A stretch of 64,000 nucleotides of DNA from positions 2,493,501-2,557,500 of the forward strand of contig JAMJFZ010000711.1 of assembly GCA_026225945.1 (NCBI GenBank), written 5' to 3'. This document shows, piece by piece, positions 1 to 17,794 of this stretch (positions are counted from its first letter, which is position 1; each line of letters opens with the position of its first letter). Position numbers and translations under genes: made by a program. Below the pieces are notes generated by a model. The model made no database searches and had not been told where the DNA came from. It saw nothing but the letters and a program-made list of their open reading frames with translations. The stretch is from Cricetomys ansorgei (taxonomy: Eukaryota > Chordata > Mammalia > Rodentia > Nesomyidae).

Positions 1-1146
1 ATCTAAACTCAACCAAGTTAGGAGATATTACTCTCAACAAGCTTAAACTCTTAACTGGGGTGAAAAAGTCATTTAACTATTCTGACCTAGTTTTATTATC
101 TGGGTGATTTCTGGGCTTATTTTTTTGAGACAAGGGTTCATGTAGCCCAGGCTGGTCTTGAACTCTTGATCCTCCTGTCTCCCCCATCATATGCTCAGAT
201 TAAGGTATCAGGGGATACTGTAAAATCACAGGTCAAGTATAAGAACATCACCATAATTGAGCCAAATTTGAAGCAAACTTTAATTAAATTAATTAAATAT
301 TGGCCAGGAAGATGGACTCTGACCAGGACCATTTTGCAGTTTTCAGAGTGGTCCTGCCATACTAGAGTTCCCACAATATGGCACCAAGTCATGTGCAACA
401 GACGCTTAAAAAGGCAGAACTCATAAGGCTATGTACTTCCCACCAGGTCCAATAAGTGGAAGGCATCTATACTGGTGCACTGTCTGGGTTATCTCCCACC
501 CATAAGTGACTAAGTATATTTGGTGCATTTCATGCAGTGCAGTTGGAATAACCAAATGAAATTTACATAGTCCCCACCCAACAGTCCAGAAGGTTATCTG
601 TCCTTGGGCATGTCAGGATTACAGGATTATGTCTTTCTGTATCTCATTTAAATAGCCTCACCCAGCACTCCAGGGAGTTACCTGTCCTTGTTTTATAGAT
701 CTCTTAGGCACAGTGATTAAATTTTGTTCTTACAATACCACCTTGCTCGGTGTCTATATGTTCAGATTAAGGTATGGGAGGACTCCATGCTCAGTTTATC
801 TGGTGATTTCTAATATCCCTTCTAGCACTGGCACGTCACAACTCTATGAAAACAGAACAATCACTTCCTGAGCACGAACTGTGCCATTTTATATATCTTA
901 TATCTAATTTAATTTGAATATCTGGTATCTAATCCTTGCATTTTGCATTTAATGTTCTCAAAACCACTTGCACTGCGGCTACTATTCCCTCTTACGTGAA
1001 TTCTCCTTTATGATTAAAACTTCTTAGTCAAGAGCATACAGGTGTGATAGGACATGCCAGCAGTCCCATCTACTCAGGTGGTTGAGGCAGAAAGCTTCCT
1101 TGAGCTCTGAGTTTTAAGAGTTTAGGCAGCATAGCAAACCCTTGGC

Positions 1147-1293
1147 AGCTGGGCATGGTAGTGCACACCTGTAATCCTAGCCCTTGGAAGGTGGAGACAG
1201 GAGTTTAAGTCAATCTTTAGATATATGGTGAGTTTTGGGTCAGCCTGGGCTACAAAAGACCATGTCTCAAAAACAAAAACAAACAAACAAAAA
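1147..1293 (+). repeat. B1 SINE
   Basis: CTGGGCATGGTAGTGCACAC, CCTGTAATCCTAGC and a CAAA-type tail. Confidence 0.75.
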
Positions 1294-1576
1294 CCATAAA
1301 ACTGAAGAAATGGCTTAGAGTAGAAATTTGAATTAGACCTAAGTTCAAATCTCCAACACCCATCTAAGAAGTTCAAGAATGGCTGTATGTGCCTGTAGCC
1401 TCAGCACAGGGTTGTGGGACATGGCATGCAGATCCCTGGAGCTCTCTAGCAGGTGGTGTTTCAAGTTCAGTAAGAGACCCTGCCTCTCAAGAATAAGGCA
1501 GAGAATGAAAAAGGAAGACAATCCATGTCCTGCTCTGGTCTCACAAGTACATGCACAGGCAAGTGCATACATACAT

Positions 1577-1625
<49 letters not shown>

Positions 1626-1636
1626 AAAAAAAAAAC
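1577..1636. repeat. (CA)n microsatellite with A-tract
   Basis: About 21 CA units ending at 1620 and followed by 15 A. It generates several false ORFs with His/Thr or Cys/Val runs. Confidence 0.97.
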
Positions 1637-2114
1637 AGGGAAAAAACAAAATAGAGCCCATGGTAAAAAGAATGCACTCCCAGTAGCAACTATCACAAGG
1701 AACAAAACAGATCAACCAAGCTCTAAAGTCAGAGCCCATTCCAGCTCATATTCTACCGCTTCCATCCAATTCTTAGGTAAGAACTCTTAACTCATTTTTA
1801 ATCCTTACTTCACAATGAAACCATTCAGTAAACTTAGCAGAGAAGTGTGGGAAGGTTCCCATTTTGGCTCATCAGCCCCTTTCATCAGCACAGACTAATA
1901 ATGGCATCTTGAGCTGGTTTCTGTCCCTTCTAATCCTCTTGACAAACTCAATCTTATTTTAAAACAAAGCTAGAATTAGTTTAAATGTTCCTTTTGGCAA
2001 CTGAATTGAACAAGAGATCATTAATATCACATATAGGGAAAACTAAAAGCAGTGTCATTAAAGTATAGTGGCAAGCTTAAAAAGAAAAGAGCAGAATTAT
2101 AAAAAAATAATTCT

Positions 2115-2230
2115 GGGCCAGGTGCGATGGTGCACACCTTTAATCCTAGCACTAGGCAGAGGCAGGTAGATCTCTGTGAGCTCCAGGCCAGCCAGGCTAC
2201 ATAGTGAGACCTTGTCTCAAAAAATTAAAA
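2115..2230 (+). repeat. B1 SINE
   Basis: GGGCCAGGTGCGATGGTGCAC through TAGTGAGACCTTGTCTCAAA. Confidence 0.8.
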
Positions 2231-2683
2231 GAAAAAGGTAGGTGGGGAGGAGGAAGAAAAGAGAAAGTAAGTCAAATGAAGATTTATAAGAACTCAAATT
2301 TAGTATTTTCTAAAACTTCTTTAGTGACAGCCTTTTTTCATAGGTATTTTATTGTCACTGTTATGAAAGACAAAAAAGTTAAGGATTTGTGCCAGACCAG
2401 AGACTAGAGGTGTTAATATTTATATGCATGATCCTGCTTGGATCTTGGATGAAGGCTGGAGAACAGTAATAAAAGGCCTTCTGGGGACAAATGACAAAAC
2501 TAATGCAGACTGCAAATTAGATGAGAGCATTGTGTTTGCATTAATGCTGAACTTGATTATGCCGTGTTTCTACAGACAAGGTTATGCCATGGATCTATAA
2601 AATGTAAGCTTACACATTCAGGAGTAAAGGAGAATAAGAACAACATGCTCTCAAAACTTCCAAAAGAAAAACAAATCTATCTA

Positions 2684-2862
2684 GGGCCAGTAAGATGGCT
2701 CAGCAGGTAAATGCACTTGATTTCATGCCTGACAAACTGAGTTCAATCCCAGGGATCCACATGATGGAAGGACAGAAGCAATCCCTGGCTCCCACACATG
2801 CACCATGGTTCATTGATACGCGCGCATGGGCGCACACACACACACATCAAAAAAAAAGGTTA
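2684..2862 (+). repeat. B2 SINE
   Basis: GGGCCAGTAAGATGGCTCAG, AGTTCAATCCCAGGGATCCA and a CA-rich, A-rich tail. Confidence 0.8.
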
Positions 2863-3038
2863 ATTTTTTGTGTCTACATAATGACAAAAATGGCAAAAAT
2901 TGATAAACGCGGGAAAAGAATATAAAGAATCTATGTGTAATTCTTATATTCTCCACTAATTTCTTTTTTCAAAATAAAGTCTTAAATCTCTGATGCAAGA
3001 TTATGGGTTTAACTCAGTGGTAGAGTTCATAACTAACA

Positions 3039-3044
3039 CACACA

Positions 3045-3079
<35 letters not shown>

Positions 3080-3262
3080 CCTAACATTAAAAAAAAAAAA
3101 AATCACGCCAGGTGGTGGTGGTGCATGCCTTATATCCCAGCACTCAGGACACAAGGGCAGGTCTGTGAACTCTGAGTTCAAGGCCAGCCTGGTCTATAGA
3201 GTGAGTTCCAGGACAGCCAGAGTTACAACAGAGAAACCCTGTCTTAAAAAAAAAAAAGGCAC
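3039..3262 (+). repeat. (CA)n followed by a B1 SINE
   Basis: CA run at about 3047-3077, then B1 from GCCAGGTGGTGGTGGTGCAT to GAGAAACCCTGTCTTAAAAA. Confidence 0.85.
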
Positions 3263-3274
3263 TGAGTGTTTTAT

Positions 3275-3482
3275 TTTTTTAAGATTTATTTATTTATATG
3301 TGTATGTGTAAGTACCTGCACATATGTGTACTATATGTGTGAGAGGAGTCCAGGGAGGCAAGAACAGGGCATCAGATCCTCTGGAACTAGAATCATAGAC
3401 AAATTGTGAGCTGCGAACTGAACCCAGGTTATCTGCAAGATCAGTAAATGTTCTTAACCACTGAGCCATCTCTCCAGTCTCT
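3275..3482 (-). repeat. B2 SINE
   Basis: Reversed: a T-rich AAGATTTATTTATTTATATG end and CCACTGAGCCATCTCTCCAG. Confidence 0.8.
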
Positions 3483-4789
3483 AGAATTCATATTTTAAAA
3501 CATGAATTTCAAACTAATAGTATCTCACAATTGGGTTTTGGTCAAAAAAACTCAACCATAAGGTACATGAAGGCCTGATACACAAAATATACTCCTTTAC
3601 TAATAACAAGGTTTATAGTTTGTAAAACTCTAGTACAGTACTTATTCACATAAACACTTATTTTCTCTTATGCCACAGGCAATTTGAGCAACTATTTCTT
3701 ATTATTCTATTAAGTATAATCATCACACATAAAAGTGTTGCAACACAATGAAAAATTTGCCAAGCTCTTTGTAAGTGTTTTCAAATCTGACCTAAGGTCC
3801 TACTCCCCCACCTGCTCTTCCAATCTTGGCCTCTTCTGTTTCCCATTCTCCATATAATTCTCCACTGCAGATGTCACTGGAATGCTCCCTGACTGAGGCA
3901 TTGCGCTATTTCCTCCTTGTCTCTTGAAACACTTTACAAATAGTTAACCTACAGAGAAAAGGAAGGTTTGAAATTGAACTTCATGTGTATGAACGGGTAT
4001 GTGCATGTGGCTTCAACAAACTCTTCAAATAGTATATGAACTCTGCAAACACGTATCGCTGACAGACAAATTCACATAAATACGCATAAACATACATAAT
4101 TTACATATCTTTTCTCAGTACTTAATTTTTGGCAAGAGAAACTCCTTTCTACTTCTAAATTCAAAATCAAAATTTTAACCCATAATTTTAAAAATTACTC
4201 ATATTCCTGTTATCATAAACCAAAACTTAATATTTTATGACATTTCATTATTCACAACTGTCACGGGTTTTAACGGATGTTTGACTTGAATCCAGTTTTC
4301 AGTTGACCCTCTACCTGAATGCTGAAAGCAGTATCAAGTTTTCAGAAGATTCTTATTAATATCAAAGGATAGATGCCACTTTCAGAACTCAGATACGACA
4401 TTTAAAGAAACAATTGAAAATAGCAGTAGTCAGTGCTAATATAAAACTTGAGATACACTAGGCATATGTAGAAATGTATTCTGAATTCTAAGAGTACCTT
4501 TTATGTTACTGAGATGGCTATACAACAGAAGACTATACTAGTAAAAGGACTTTATTGAGAAAATTAAAGATGTAGTCCAATGAGAAAATTCTCAAGACAC
4601 CTGAAAATGAAATGCTTCGGTGGACCAAATTAAGTCAAAACAAAAGTAAGTAAAACAGCCTTTTTGCCTATGTCATTTGACTCTGAAGAATGTGGAAATT
4701 CCAAACTTTGGAGAAAAGAGACAGACTATCTTAATAGAGTATCTAGCTTCCCGTTACCTGACTTTCTTGATGCCTGTCAAGAACAATGT

Positions 4790-4935
4790 TGGCCAGACAT
4801 AGTGGTGCTTTCCTTTAAACCCAGGGAGGCAGAGGCAGGGGGATCTCTGTGTTCAAGGCCAGCCTGGTCTACACAGTAAGTTCCAGGACAGCCAGGGCTA
4901 TGTAGAGAGACCCTGTCTCAAAAGACTGAAAAACA
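4790..4935 (+). repeat. B1 SINE
   Basis: AAACCCAGGGAGGCAGAGGC, GCCAGCCTGGTCTACACAGT and GAGACCCTGTCTCAAAA. Confidence 0.8.
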
Positions 4936-5889
4936 AAACACAATAACCCCACCACCAATGTTAAACTTTAGAATAAAAATAGTAAGAATTGAGACAAACA
5001 TTTATAATTTAAAATAATTGAAATGTGATTTTTGCCCTAAAATTTATCATTATATTCAGAATTTTACTAAATGAACTAACAAACAAGGAAAGCTGAAGAT
5101 GAGACATTATAAAAATTATCAAATTCCATTTCATGCTGTCACTATATATAAATATTTACTTCTATAGTATTAATTCATGGAATGTTGTAAAAAGTAAATG
5201 ATAATCTCAAGGAAAAATTTTTAAAAAAAAATGTTAAGCAATGTAGTTAACAGATAATCTTTAAAACACTCAATCCCAAACAATGTCAAAGACAGAAGCA
5301 AAGAAATAAAGTCAAAATAAAAGTGTTAAAGCAAAGTGTATAAATACTAACCCTGAGTTGACCTAAATTCCTTACTAGAAAGCTGGTGGTTGTAATAATT
5401 TTAGCTACAACTATCTGAAGCTCCTGCAGCCCTGATGTGTTTGGTTAGCCTTGTGCAACACAATCAAGCTTAAAGTCCCTGGCTTGAAGGAGTAGCTCAC
5501 AGGTTAAAAAATACAACTCTATTACAAGTCCATGTACTTTTAGATTTTAACACTACATTTCTTGTGAATCATAGGTCTCTCTTGTATACATAAATTTAAG
5601 AATTCTAATACTCTAAACATTTAAAAACAGCATTATATCACTTGATGTTGAAATGCACAGGGTCTCTAAATATTTAAGCTGCTTTAGTTTTTTTCTACTA
5701 AACCATTACAAATATTGCTTACAATGTTTTTAGTGTATAAGACTATCAACAGTCATGCTAAAATGGAAATAAGGATAACCTATTTTTTAAACAAGAGAAT
5801 AAATACATGCATTCATTATCAACATAAAAATAAATCCATTCCCTATAATGGATCAAATGATTATTACTCTATTATTAGATTTTCATTTT

Positions 5890-5995
5890 TTTTCTTTTTT
5901 TTCAAAGAAAAGATCTCACTATGTGAGACCAGCCCTGGCTGGCCTCTCTATCTCCAAGTGCTAGATTAAAGGTATGAGCCACCACACCCAGTTAA
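5890..5995 (-). repeat. B1 SINE
   Basis: Reversed CAAGTGCTAGATTAAAGGTA and GAGCCACCACACCCAG. Confidence 0.7.
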
Positions 5996-6199
5996 CTTTA
6001 GGCAATTTTAATGTAATTCACAAAAGAAAAAAATTACACTATTATGTCATTATTCCTAAAATTTCAATTACAGTGACTAAGTTTTCTCAGACTGAATAAA
6101 ATAATGCAGTAAGAAAATGCCTCAATTCACAATTCTTGAGTATCTTCCTTTACATTTATTCTACTTAATGACACTTAGGATCACGCAGAAACAAACCCA

Positions 6200-6560
6200 T
6201 GGGCTGGGTTATGATGAAGAAGAAGCAGTGCTGCTTGCTTGCCTGCCTTCAGTTCCTGCCAGTGTGTGTCTATCCCGTTGTTGTCACTGTTATTGCTGCG
6301 TCTTTCAGGGCCACAAGAACCAGGTTCCTCAGCCTTCCAGTATAAGCTGAAGATCAGCAGCCTTGCAAGCCTTCAGCAGATGAGCACTGCCAGGCATCCA
6401 GCCCCATGGCCTGAGCAGCTATGAGATTCTTTAACTCTCCAGCATGAAGACAGACATTGTTGGACTTCCTAGATCCCACTGTGTAAGCCAATCCCATAAA
6501 TTCCCTTTGATAATATATATTCATTCTACCAGTTCTGATCCTTAAGAACCCTGACTAGTA
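6200..6560 (+). mobile_element. Rodent LTR-like fragment (HIKESHI intron 2)
   Basis: The last part, ATTGTTGGACTTCCTAG to AAGAACCCTGACTAG, parallels the 3' end of the repeat at 35347-35998. The left boundary is uncertain. Confidence 0.5.
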
Positions 6561-6642
6561 GGCAAGGCAAAAATGGACAAAAGAGGGTCCTTTTCCAATG
6601 TTCCCAAGGAATCTTTTGTGGAAAGGGGATACAATGCTGCTT

Positions 6643-6805
6643 TAAAAAAAAAAAAAAAAAAAAAAGACAATGAAGCCCATTCCAAGCCAGGCAAGGTAGC
6701 TCTCACCTGTAATTCCAGCAATTAGGAGACTGAGGTGGGTACATAGTGAGCTTCAGGCCAGCCTGAGCTAGAGTGAGAACCTATCTCAAAAATAACAAAA
6801 ACAAA
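6643..6805 (+). repeat. A-tract and B1 SINE
   Basis: A23 run, then AGCCAGGCAAGGTAGCTCTC and a CAACAA-rich tail. Confidence 0.7.
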
Positions 6806-7272
6806 CAACAACAAAAAAGAAATCCCATTCCAAACTCAAAATGTTGGCAAACCTATGGCAAGGAAAGGATGAGTACAAACTGACAATTTAACTGATCTGT
6901 CTCCAAAACAAGCCAGTGTGTCCTGATCTACTGGCTGGTGACCAAGATTCCAACCTTCATCTTAATCAGTGCTATGAGTTTGGGTATAAAATAAGGCAGC
7001 AAAATTCTTGGCTTTGAATTGCTACACAATTCAACCTACAACTTTATACTTAAGGCTCTATCATGTCACACAAGCTTCTCGACTCCAAACCAAAAGAATT
7101 CTTTGTCCCCCCCAATTCATTGCTCTTCCTCCTATACTGCTTATTAATACAAAAACAGACCAATGTGCATCCAATCTTTCCATTGTTTTCCAACTAAGGT
7201 CCTATTGTTTAAAAAAAACTATTAAAATATCTATTTCCATTTTATTTCTATTCTTTTAAACTAAATAAATAT

Positions 7273-7425
7273 AGTCCAGTGAGATGGATCAATAAGTAAA
7301 GGTATCTGCTGTCAGGCCTGACAACCCATGTTCCATAACTTGTATCCAGATGGCGGGAGAACCAAATCACAAAAGTTGACCTCTGACCTCTGCACATCTG
7401 TGCCTATACACACACTTGTGCATTT
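7273..7425 (+). repeat. B2 SINE
   Basis: TCCAGTGAGATGGATCAATA, CCTGACAACCCATGTTCC and GACCTCTGACCTCTGCACAT. Confidence 0.7.
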
Positions 7426-7824
7426 TTTATTGAATGTTTAAGTTAATAAATATTAATGTATGTTCATATTTTACTCTTAAACAAAGCAGTGAGAACTCCC
7501 AAACGAATGCCAAGTGCATATGCCCCATGATAGGACAATGTGCTCTTGACTGTCCTTTAAATACATTGCGCTTCTGGATTCATTTGCCAATTGAAAGAAA
7601 ACAAAAAGACTTTCAAAATATACCTTGTACTGGACAGAAATAAAAAATACAACCCATAAAGACTACATCAAAAATGTAAATGTATTAAATAAGCATACTG
7701 TAACAAAGAGGAAAAAAAGTAACCAAAGACAGAGAAAAAAGGGTATTTTCATATCATAAATCTGATCAAGAACTCATGTCAAGAACTCTCAAAACTCTAA
7801 TTTCCAGAAGTAGCAGAATATCCT

Positions 7825-8410
7825 GTCATCCAGCACCTGGGAGGCTGAGCTTAAGACCATCCTAAACTATACAGCAAGTTCTCCTGACTGCAGAGGAAAG
7901 AAAGAGGAAGGAGAACAAGAGAGGAAGAGAGAGAGGGGTGGGGGAGGAGAGGGAGAGAGGAAGAGAGGGGTGGGGGATCTCAGAAAGAAAAAAGCAAATC
8001 ATTTGAGTACTCATCAAGGAAATTACACAGATTAAGAAGGCACATGAAAGAACTGGTGTGGGGGTACACATCTTTCACCCCAGCACTCAGGAGGCAGAGG
8101 CCAGTCTGGTCTACAAAGCAAGTTCCAGGTAGCGAGGGCTACATAGAGAAACCCTATCTTTGAAGAGGAAAAAAAGGGGGGTGCACATGAAAAAGAATTG
8201 TCTGTATCATTAGACATTAGGAAAATGTTTGTTAAAACCACAATGAGGGCCAGGTGGTGGGGTCCCACGCCTTTAATCTCAGCACTCGGGAAGCAGAAGC
8301 AGAGGCAGAGGGAGGCAGATCCCTGTGAGTTCCAGGTCAGCCTGTTCTACAAAGTGAGTAGCAGGACAGCCAGAGTTATAACAAAGAGACCCTGTCTTGA
8401 AAAAGAATCA
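7825..8410 (+). repeat. B1 cluster with a GA-rich tract
   Basis: A partial B1 (7825-7892), a purine GAGA/GGGG run (7893-7980), and two fuller B1 copies (8050-8172 and 8247-8405), all plus. The third has GGCCAGGTGGTGGGGTCCCA. Confidence 0.8.
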
Positions 8411-8594
8411 CAATGAGGTACTACTTATACTAGCATGGCTAAGGCAGATCATACCAAGGGTTGACAAGAGTATAGAGTAGTTTCTTCAATAGTAAAGTAT
8501 CCAAGTTCTATAATTTCCAGCCATTCCACTCCTCGGGGCTTACCCAGAAATAGTAGAAACAAATGCCATACATTCATATACACATTTATTGAAA

Positions 8595-8752
8595 TTTTAT
8601 TTTTTACTTATGCCACAGTACATGTGTTGAAGTCAGAGGTCAGAGGACAACTTACAAGAGGCAGTTCTCTCCTTCTACCATGTGAGTCCTAGAGATCGAA
8701 TTCCTATCACCAGGCTTGAAGACAAGCACCTTTAACTATTGAGAAACTTTGT
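8595..8752 (-). repeat. B2-type SINE
   Basis: Reversed GAAGTCAGAGGTCAGAGGAC and ACCATGTGAGTCCTAGAGAT. Confidence 0.65.
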
Positions 8753-8804
8753 TTTATGATCCAATTAACCAGAAATATACCAATTGTTCATTAAACCATG
8801 AGTG

Positions 8805-8940
8805 AATAGCCTGACATGGTGGTACACTCCTTTAATTTCAGCTACTGGGAGTGCAGATCTCTGTGAGTTCAGGCCCAATCTGTTCTACATAGTAAGTTCC
8901 AGATCAACCAAGGCCACACAGCCAAACCCGTCAAAAAAAA
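8805..8940 (+). repeat. B1 SINE
   Basis: AGCCTGACATGGTGGTACAC with a GTCAAAAAAAA end. Confidence 0.75.
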
Positions 8941-11089
8941 GTGAGTGAATACACAAATTGCAGTGTGTGTTCTACATCAAAAGAATGCTACCTAATGATA
9001 AAAATGAATGAACTGTCTGGGTAATATATCAGCTTACATTAATGTGTGCTCACACATACACGTACACACACACACACAAATTAATGCAATGGTTCTTAGT
9101 AGAAATGTGCCACATGTAAGCTTTATATGACATGAAATTCTATTAAAAGAGCTTGTAATTCAACAACAATAAAGGAATGAACTGGTGATACACACTATGA
9201 TACAGATGATTCCAAAATTGTGCTCATTAAAAAAGGCACTCTCTAAAAAGTACCCACTATATGATGTCATTTATATAACTCTAGAAAACAGAAATTACTT
9301 CATGATATCAGGTCAGTAATTGCCTATACTTAGGGAGGAGATTCAAGAGAATGGATTACAGAGGAGAAACAGGACCTGCAGGGTGAGACAGCAGCAAGGG
9401 ACAGTGAATGAGAAACTAGCCAAGCAGTTCAGATGTCAGAAAGACTGAAAAGCTGCAGAAATCACAAGGAGGTGACAGGATGGCTGAAAAGAACAAGAAA
9501 GGAAAGAATATGCAGTAGAAAGGGATAGAATGGTTGGCACACTCGGAACAGAATTCTCACCTAAGAGGTGAGCTAAGCCAGGCAGCCCTGATGGAAGGCA
9601 ACTGGCAGACCTACCCACAGGACAAGTGCACAGTTCCACAGCCTTACTTCCAAGTGAGTGATTTGGTGTGGAGATTCCCTCTGTGAGACAGGTCAATATT
9701 ATGGTGCTTAGTCTTAAACCCAGGGCCTTATACATGCTAGGCAAATGCTCTGACCATTGAAGTATACATCCCTAGCCTTTTAAAAGAGGTTCTTAAAATT
9801 TACCTTTCAAAGACAGATTATTAACATGTTTACAGAGTACTTGTGATTCAAGAATCTGCTTTTAATAGTATCAAAACAGAGAAGTGGATAGTAATTTAAA
9901 CTAAGTAACGCCATAAACTGGTTACTTTTGAAGGTGGATGATGAAAATATTCTATCTCATCTAAAATTGTATATATTAGAAGTTTTTATAATGAAAACTA
10001 TAATAGCAGCTCAATTTATTTTGTATTTTCTATGCAGATAAAAGTATCTTAATTATTCAACTTACTGATGTTTATTTAGAACTTCAGTTGACTCAAGTCA
10101 ATTCTGTTTACATTTGTAGTACACAAATTTTGCATAACATTATCAAATAGGTCTGTACCTTAAACACATTAAAAGCTGCTGGCCGGTTAACAGTGTCTAT
10201 TCAATTTATGATCCACACCTATCCTAGCCATACACACTCAGAATGACTTGTGTTATTTTGAGCTTAGCACATTCTCAAACTCTGACTTATCCCTACTTCT
10301 AGAAACCGTACCCACTCCTAGAAAAGAATGCCAAGTAGGCCTGAGAAACTCTTCCTAAGAGCAGTAATACCATCTCCTCTAGGGAACTTTCCCCCAACCA
10401 ACTCAAGCTCATTGCTCTTTCTGTTCTCCCCAGCACCCTTTACAGTCACATCTGCTTTTTACTCTTTTAACAGAATCTGAATTGCCTGATTCTTTTTTCC
10501 CCCGTGTGGTGTGGGGAATGGGGAGATGCAGGTATCAAACTCATGCTATCAGGCTTGCATGGTAAATGATTCTTGTTATTTGGCTGAGTCATCTTCTACA
10601 GGAATATGTGTGTGTATGTATGTGTGTGTGTGTGTATACACATATATGTATGTATGTATGTTACTGCAGACGAGAACTTGTTATCTTTAAACTCCCAGAG
10701 CAGGCACCTATTAAGTATGTAAACATGCTGTCTACATTGCCTAAAATCAGCTTTTGCTTGGCCTCCATATGTAATTTTCTATAAGAAAAATATTTAAGAG
10801 TTTTTTTACACCTCTGACTAGACTTAAGAGAAAAAAAGATTCAGGGGGAGCAAATGGTATTCAATCCAGGCTCATTTTCCCATTTCTTCAAAAAATACTT
10901 CAAAGTATTAAAGACTACATTACATTCCCCCATTTTTAAAAGAACCAAAACAAGAATGCTAGAGAGATCAAATTTAAGAGTTGAAAACAATTGAATATGT
11001 ACATGTTCGTGTGTGTACATGGGGCTGTGAATATTCACATATGCAGATATGTGTATACACATGGGTGTATGTATGCATTCAGGCACACA

Positions 11090-11340
11090 GGTTCAAGTAT
11101 GTGTATGAGTGAACATACACATATATCTATAGAGGCCAGAGGTCAACCTTACCTTGAGTCTGTTCACCTTGTTTTTTGCCACAGATTTCTCATTGGCCTG
11201 GAGCTTGACAATTTGGCTGGGCTGGCTGCCCAGCAAGCCCTCTGGGTACACCTGTCTCTGCCTCCCTAGTGCTGGAATTATAAGCATATAGTACCACATG
11301 TGACTTGTTACATGCTTGCATGGCAAGCACTACCAACTGA
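11090..11340 (-). repeat. B3/B4-type SINE
   Basis: Reversed GAGGCCAGAGGTCAACCTTA and GCCTCCCTAGTGCTGGAATT. It ends about 380 bp before HIKESHI exon 2's donor side. Confidence 0.6.
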
Positions 11341-11695
11341 GTCATAAGAGTTCAAATTTTTAATGAAGGGAGAACTCCCATTTTATTTCCTATACAGTTG
11401 CAGCTGTTTTATCTATTTGTATTTAAAACACAGACATGTATACTACAAAATGTGGAGGGGGAAACTCCCTTATTAAAGTACTCACGAACTCAGAAAATCC
11501 AAAGTGAACAGTGAGTGGTTTTCCTCAGGATCAGAGGACAGGTGTGGCGTGCCTGGGAAGCTTTCACTTACTACTTTTCAAATGTTTCTGTATCATCTAT
11601 TCTTAGAAAATTATATATTACTTGTTATTCAGAAAAACATAATGGAACCTTTAAGCTGTATTTTGTGTTATGCTGTTTAGGAGAAAACTTAACTA

Positions 11696-16518
<4,823 letters not shown>

Positions 16519-16726
16519 GGCAGCGCCCTCGGCGCCTCGGCTCGGCCAGCGGGCCCTCAGGCCGGAGATCAGGAATTCTGCAGCCACTGTCCTAATCGAA
16601 CTCAAGAACCTTCCAGAATTTGCAGGAGGGAACGTGCCCCTCCACTACATAGTACCGCAAGAACGCTTTCTGGACCGGCGACCTCTGACCCTCCCTTCCT
16701 AACCTGCACGCCTCTCAGAGAGGAGT

Positions 16727-16734
16727 ACTTCCGG
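16727..16734 (-). promoter_or_regulatory. ETS/GABP-type site in the HIKESHI promoter
   Basis: ACTTCCGG on the plus strand, CCGGAAGT on the minus, is the core GABP/ETS element. It lies about 210 bp upstream of the HIKESHI ATG and about 60 bp from the ZNF143-type motif. Confidence 0.55.
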
Positions 16735-16791
16735 GTCTTACACCCATTTCCTCCTTCTAAGGGAATAAGGAGGAGCCGGCATCTCACCAAG

Positions 16792-16810
16792 ACTACAAAT
16801 CCCATAGTGC
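16792..16810 (+). promoter_or_regulatory. ZNF143/THAP11-type motif
   Basis: The 19-mer differs only slightly from the ACTACAANTCCCAGNATGC consensus bound by ZNF143 (Staf) and HCFC1/THAP11 at housekeeping promoters. It lies 274-292 bp upstream of the HIKESHI ATG. Confidence 0.7.
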
Positions 16811-17589
16811 CATGCGCTGGCTTCCGAGGAAGTGAGCCCGGAGAATTTGAATGTTAGAATGCCAGTACTTGATTTCCGTCACAGTTGTTTGTGTGAGTCA
16901 AAATTTCTAAGTGCACTGCCTAGAGAAGACGTTTCTGAGGTTTAACATTTTAGGAGTAACAATGCGCCTTTACCAGAATCGCTTTACTCAGCCTCTTCCC
17001 TACAACACCCCCCCTCTCCCCGGGTAAATATTATCTCCGTTTTATACATGAGGGAAGTTGAAGTTCAGGGTAACCAGCCCTATCACTTGACACAGCTGTG
17101 AATTTTAGAGCGCAAATTTAAGTTGTCATCCAATTCCTGCCTTCTTTCTGCCAAACACTATCTCAGAAGTGCTTCTGTATTTTTATCTCTTCATTTTTAT
17201 GGCAGAGTCTACTCGTGAACCTCCTTTCTTGGCTTCCAAAGTACTGGAATTGTAGGTGCGGACCACTGGAGCTATGGAGGGCCGGAAGTACTATTTTTTT
17301 TCCGTAATTACTAATTTTAACAAGTAGTTGTATTTTGTTTATATTCCTTGTAGCACTTTCCAGCTTCTCTTACTTTTCCCACTAATGTGCTGTACAACTA
17401 ACTGTGGGCAGTCTATGTAACAGCTGCTTCAGTAGCTCATTTGCAAAATGAAAACAGTTTACCTGTTGTCTAAAGTAAACCCTAAAGAATTGTTGTGAGG
17501 ATTAAGTGATAAATTAATTGATAACTGCCACTGAGAATAGCATCTGGTGGTGCTTAATTAGTGGGAGTTTTATTGTAAAATACTTTTTT

Positions 17590-17715
17590 TTTTTAAGACA
17601 GGGTTTTGCATAGCCTAGAATTTTCTGTGTAGTCAGGGATGACCTTGGACTCCTGATCCTCCTTTCTCCACCTCCCAAGTGCTGGGATCACAAACACACA
17701 CCACCATGCCTGGAT
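17590..17715 (-). repeat. B1 SINE
   Basis: Reversed CCCAAGTGCTGGGATCACAA and ACACACCACCATGCCTGG. It ends about 80 bp from the ERV1 solo LTR. Confidence 0.75.
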
Positions 17716-17794
17716 TAAATGTCCTTTTTTTCCTATGGACATTTTCCTAAAAGGCTCATAGGAAATACAAAACAATATCTAAAGGAAGTAGCAT

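Noticed and set aside
1345..1790. Overlapping ORFs rich in Cys/Val or His/Thr
   Set aside because: Translations of a CA microsatellite in several frames.
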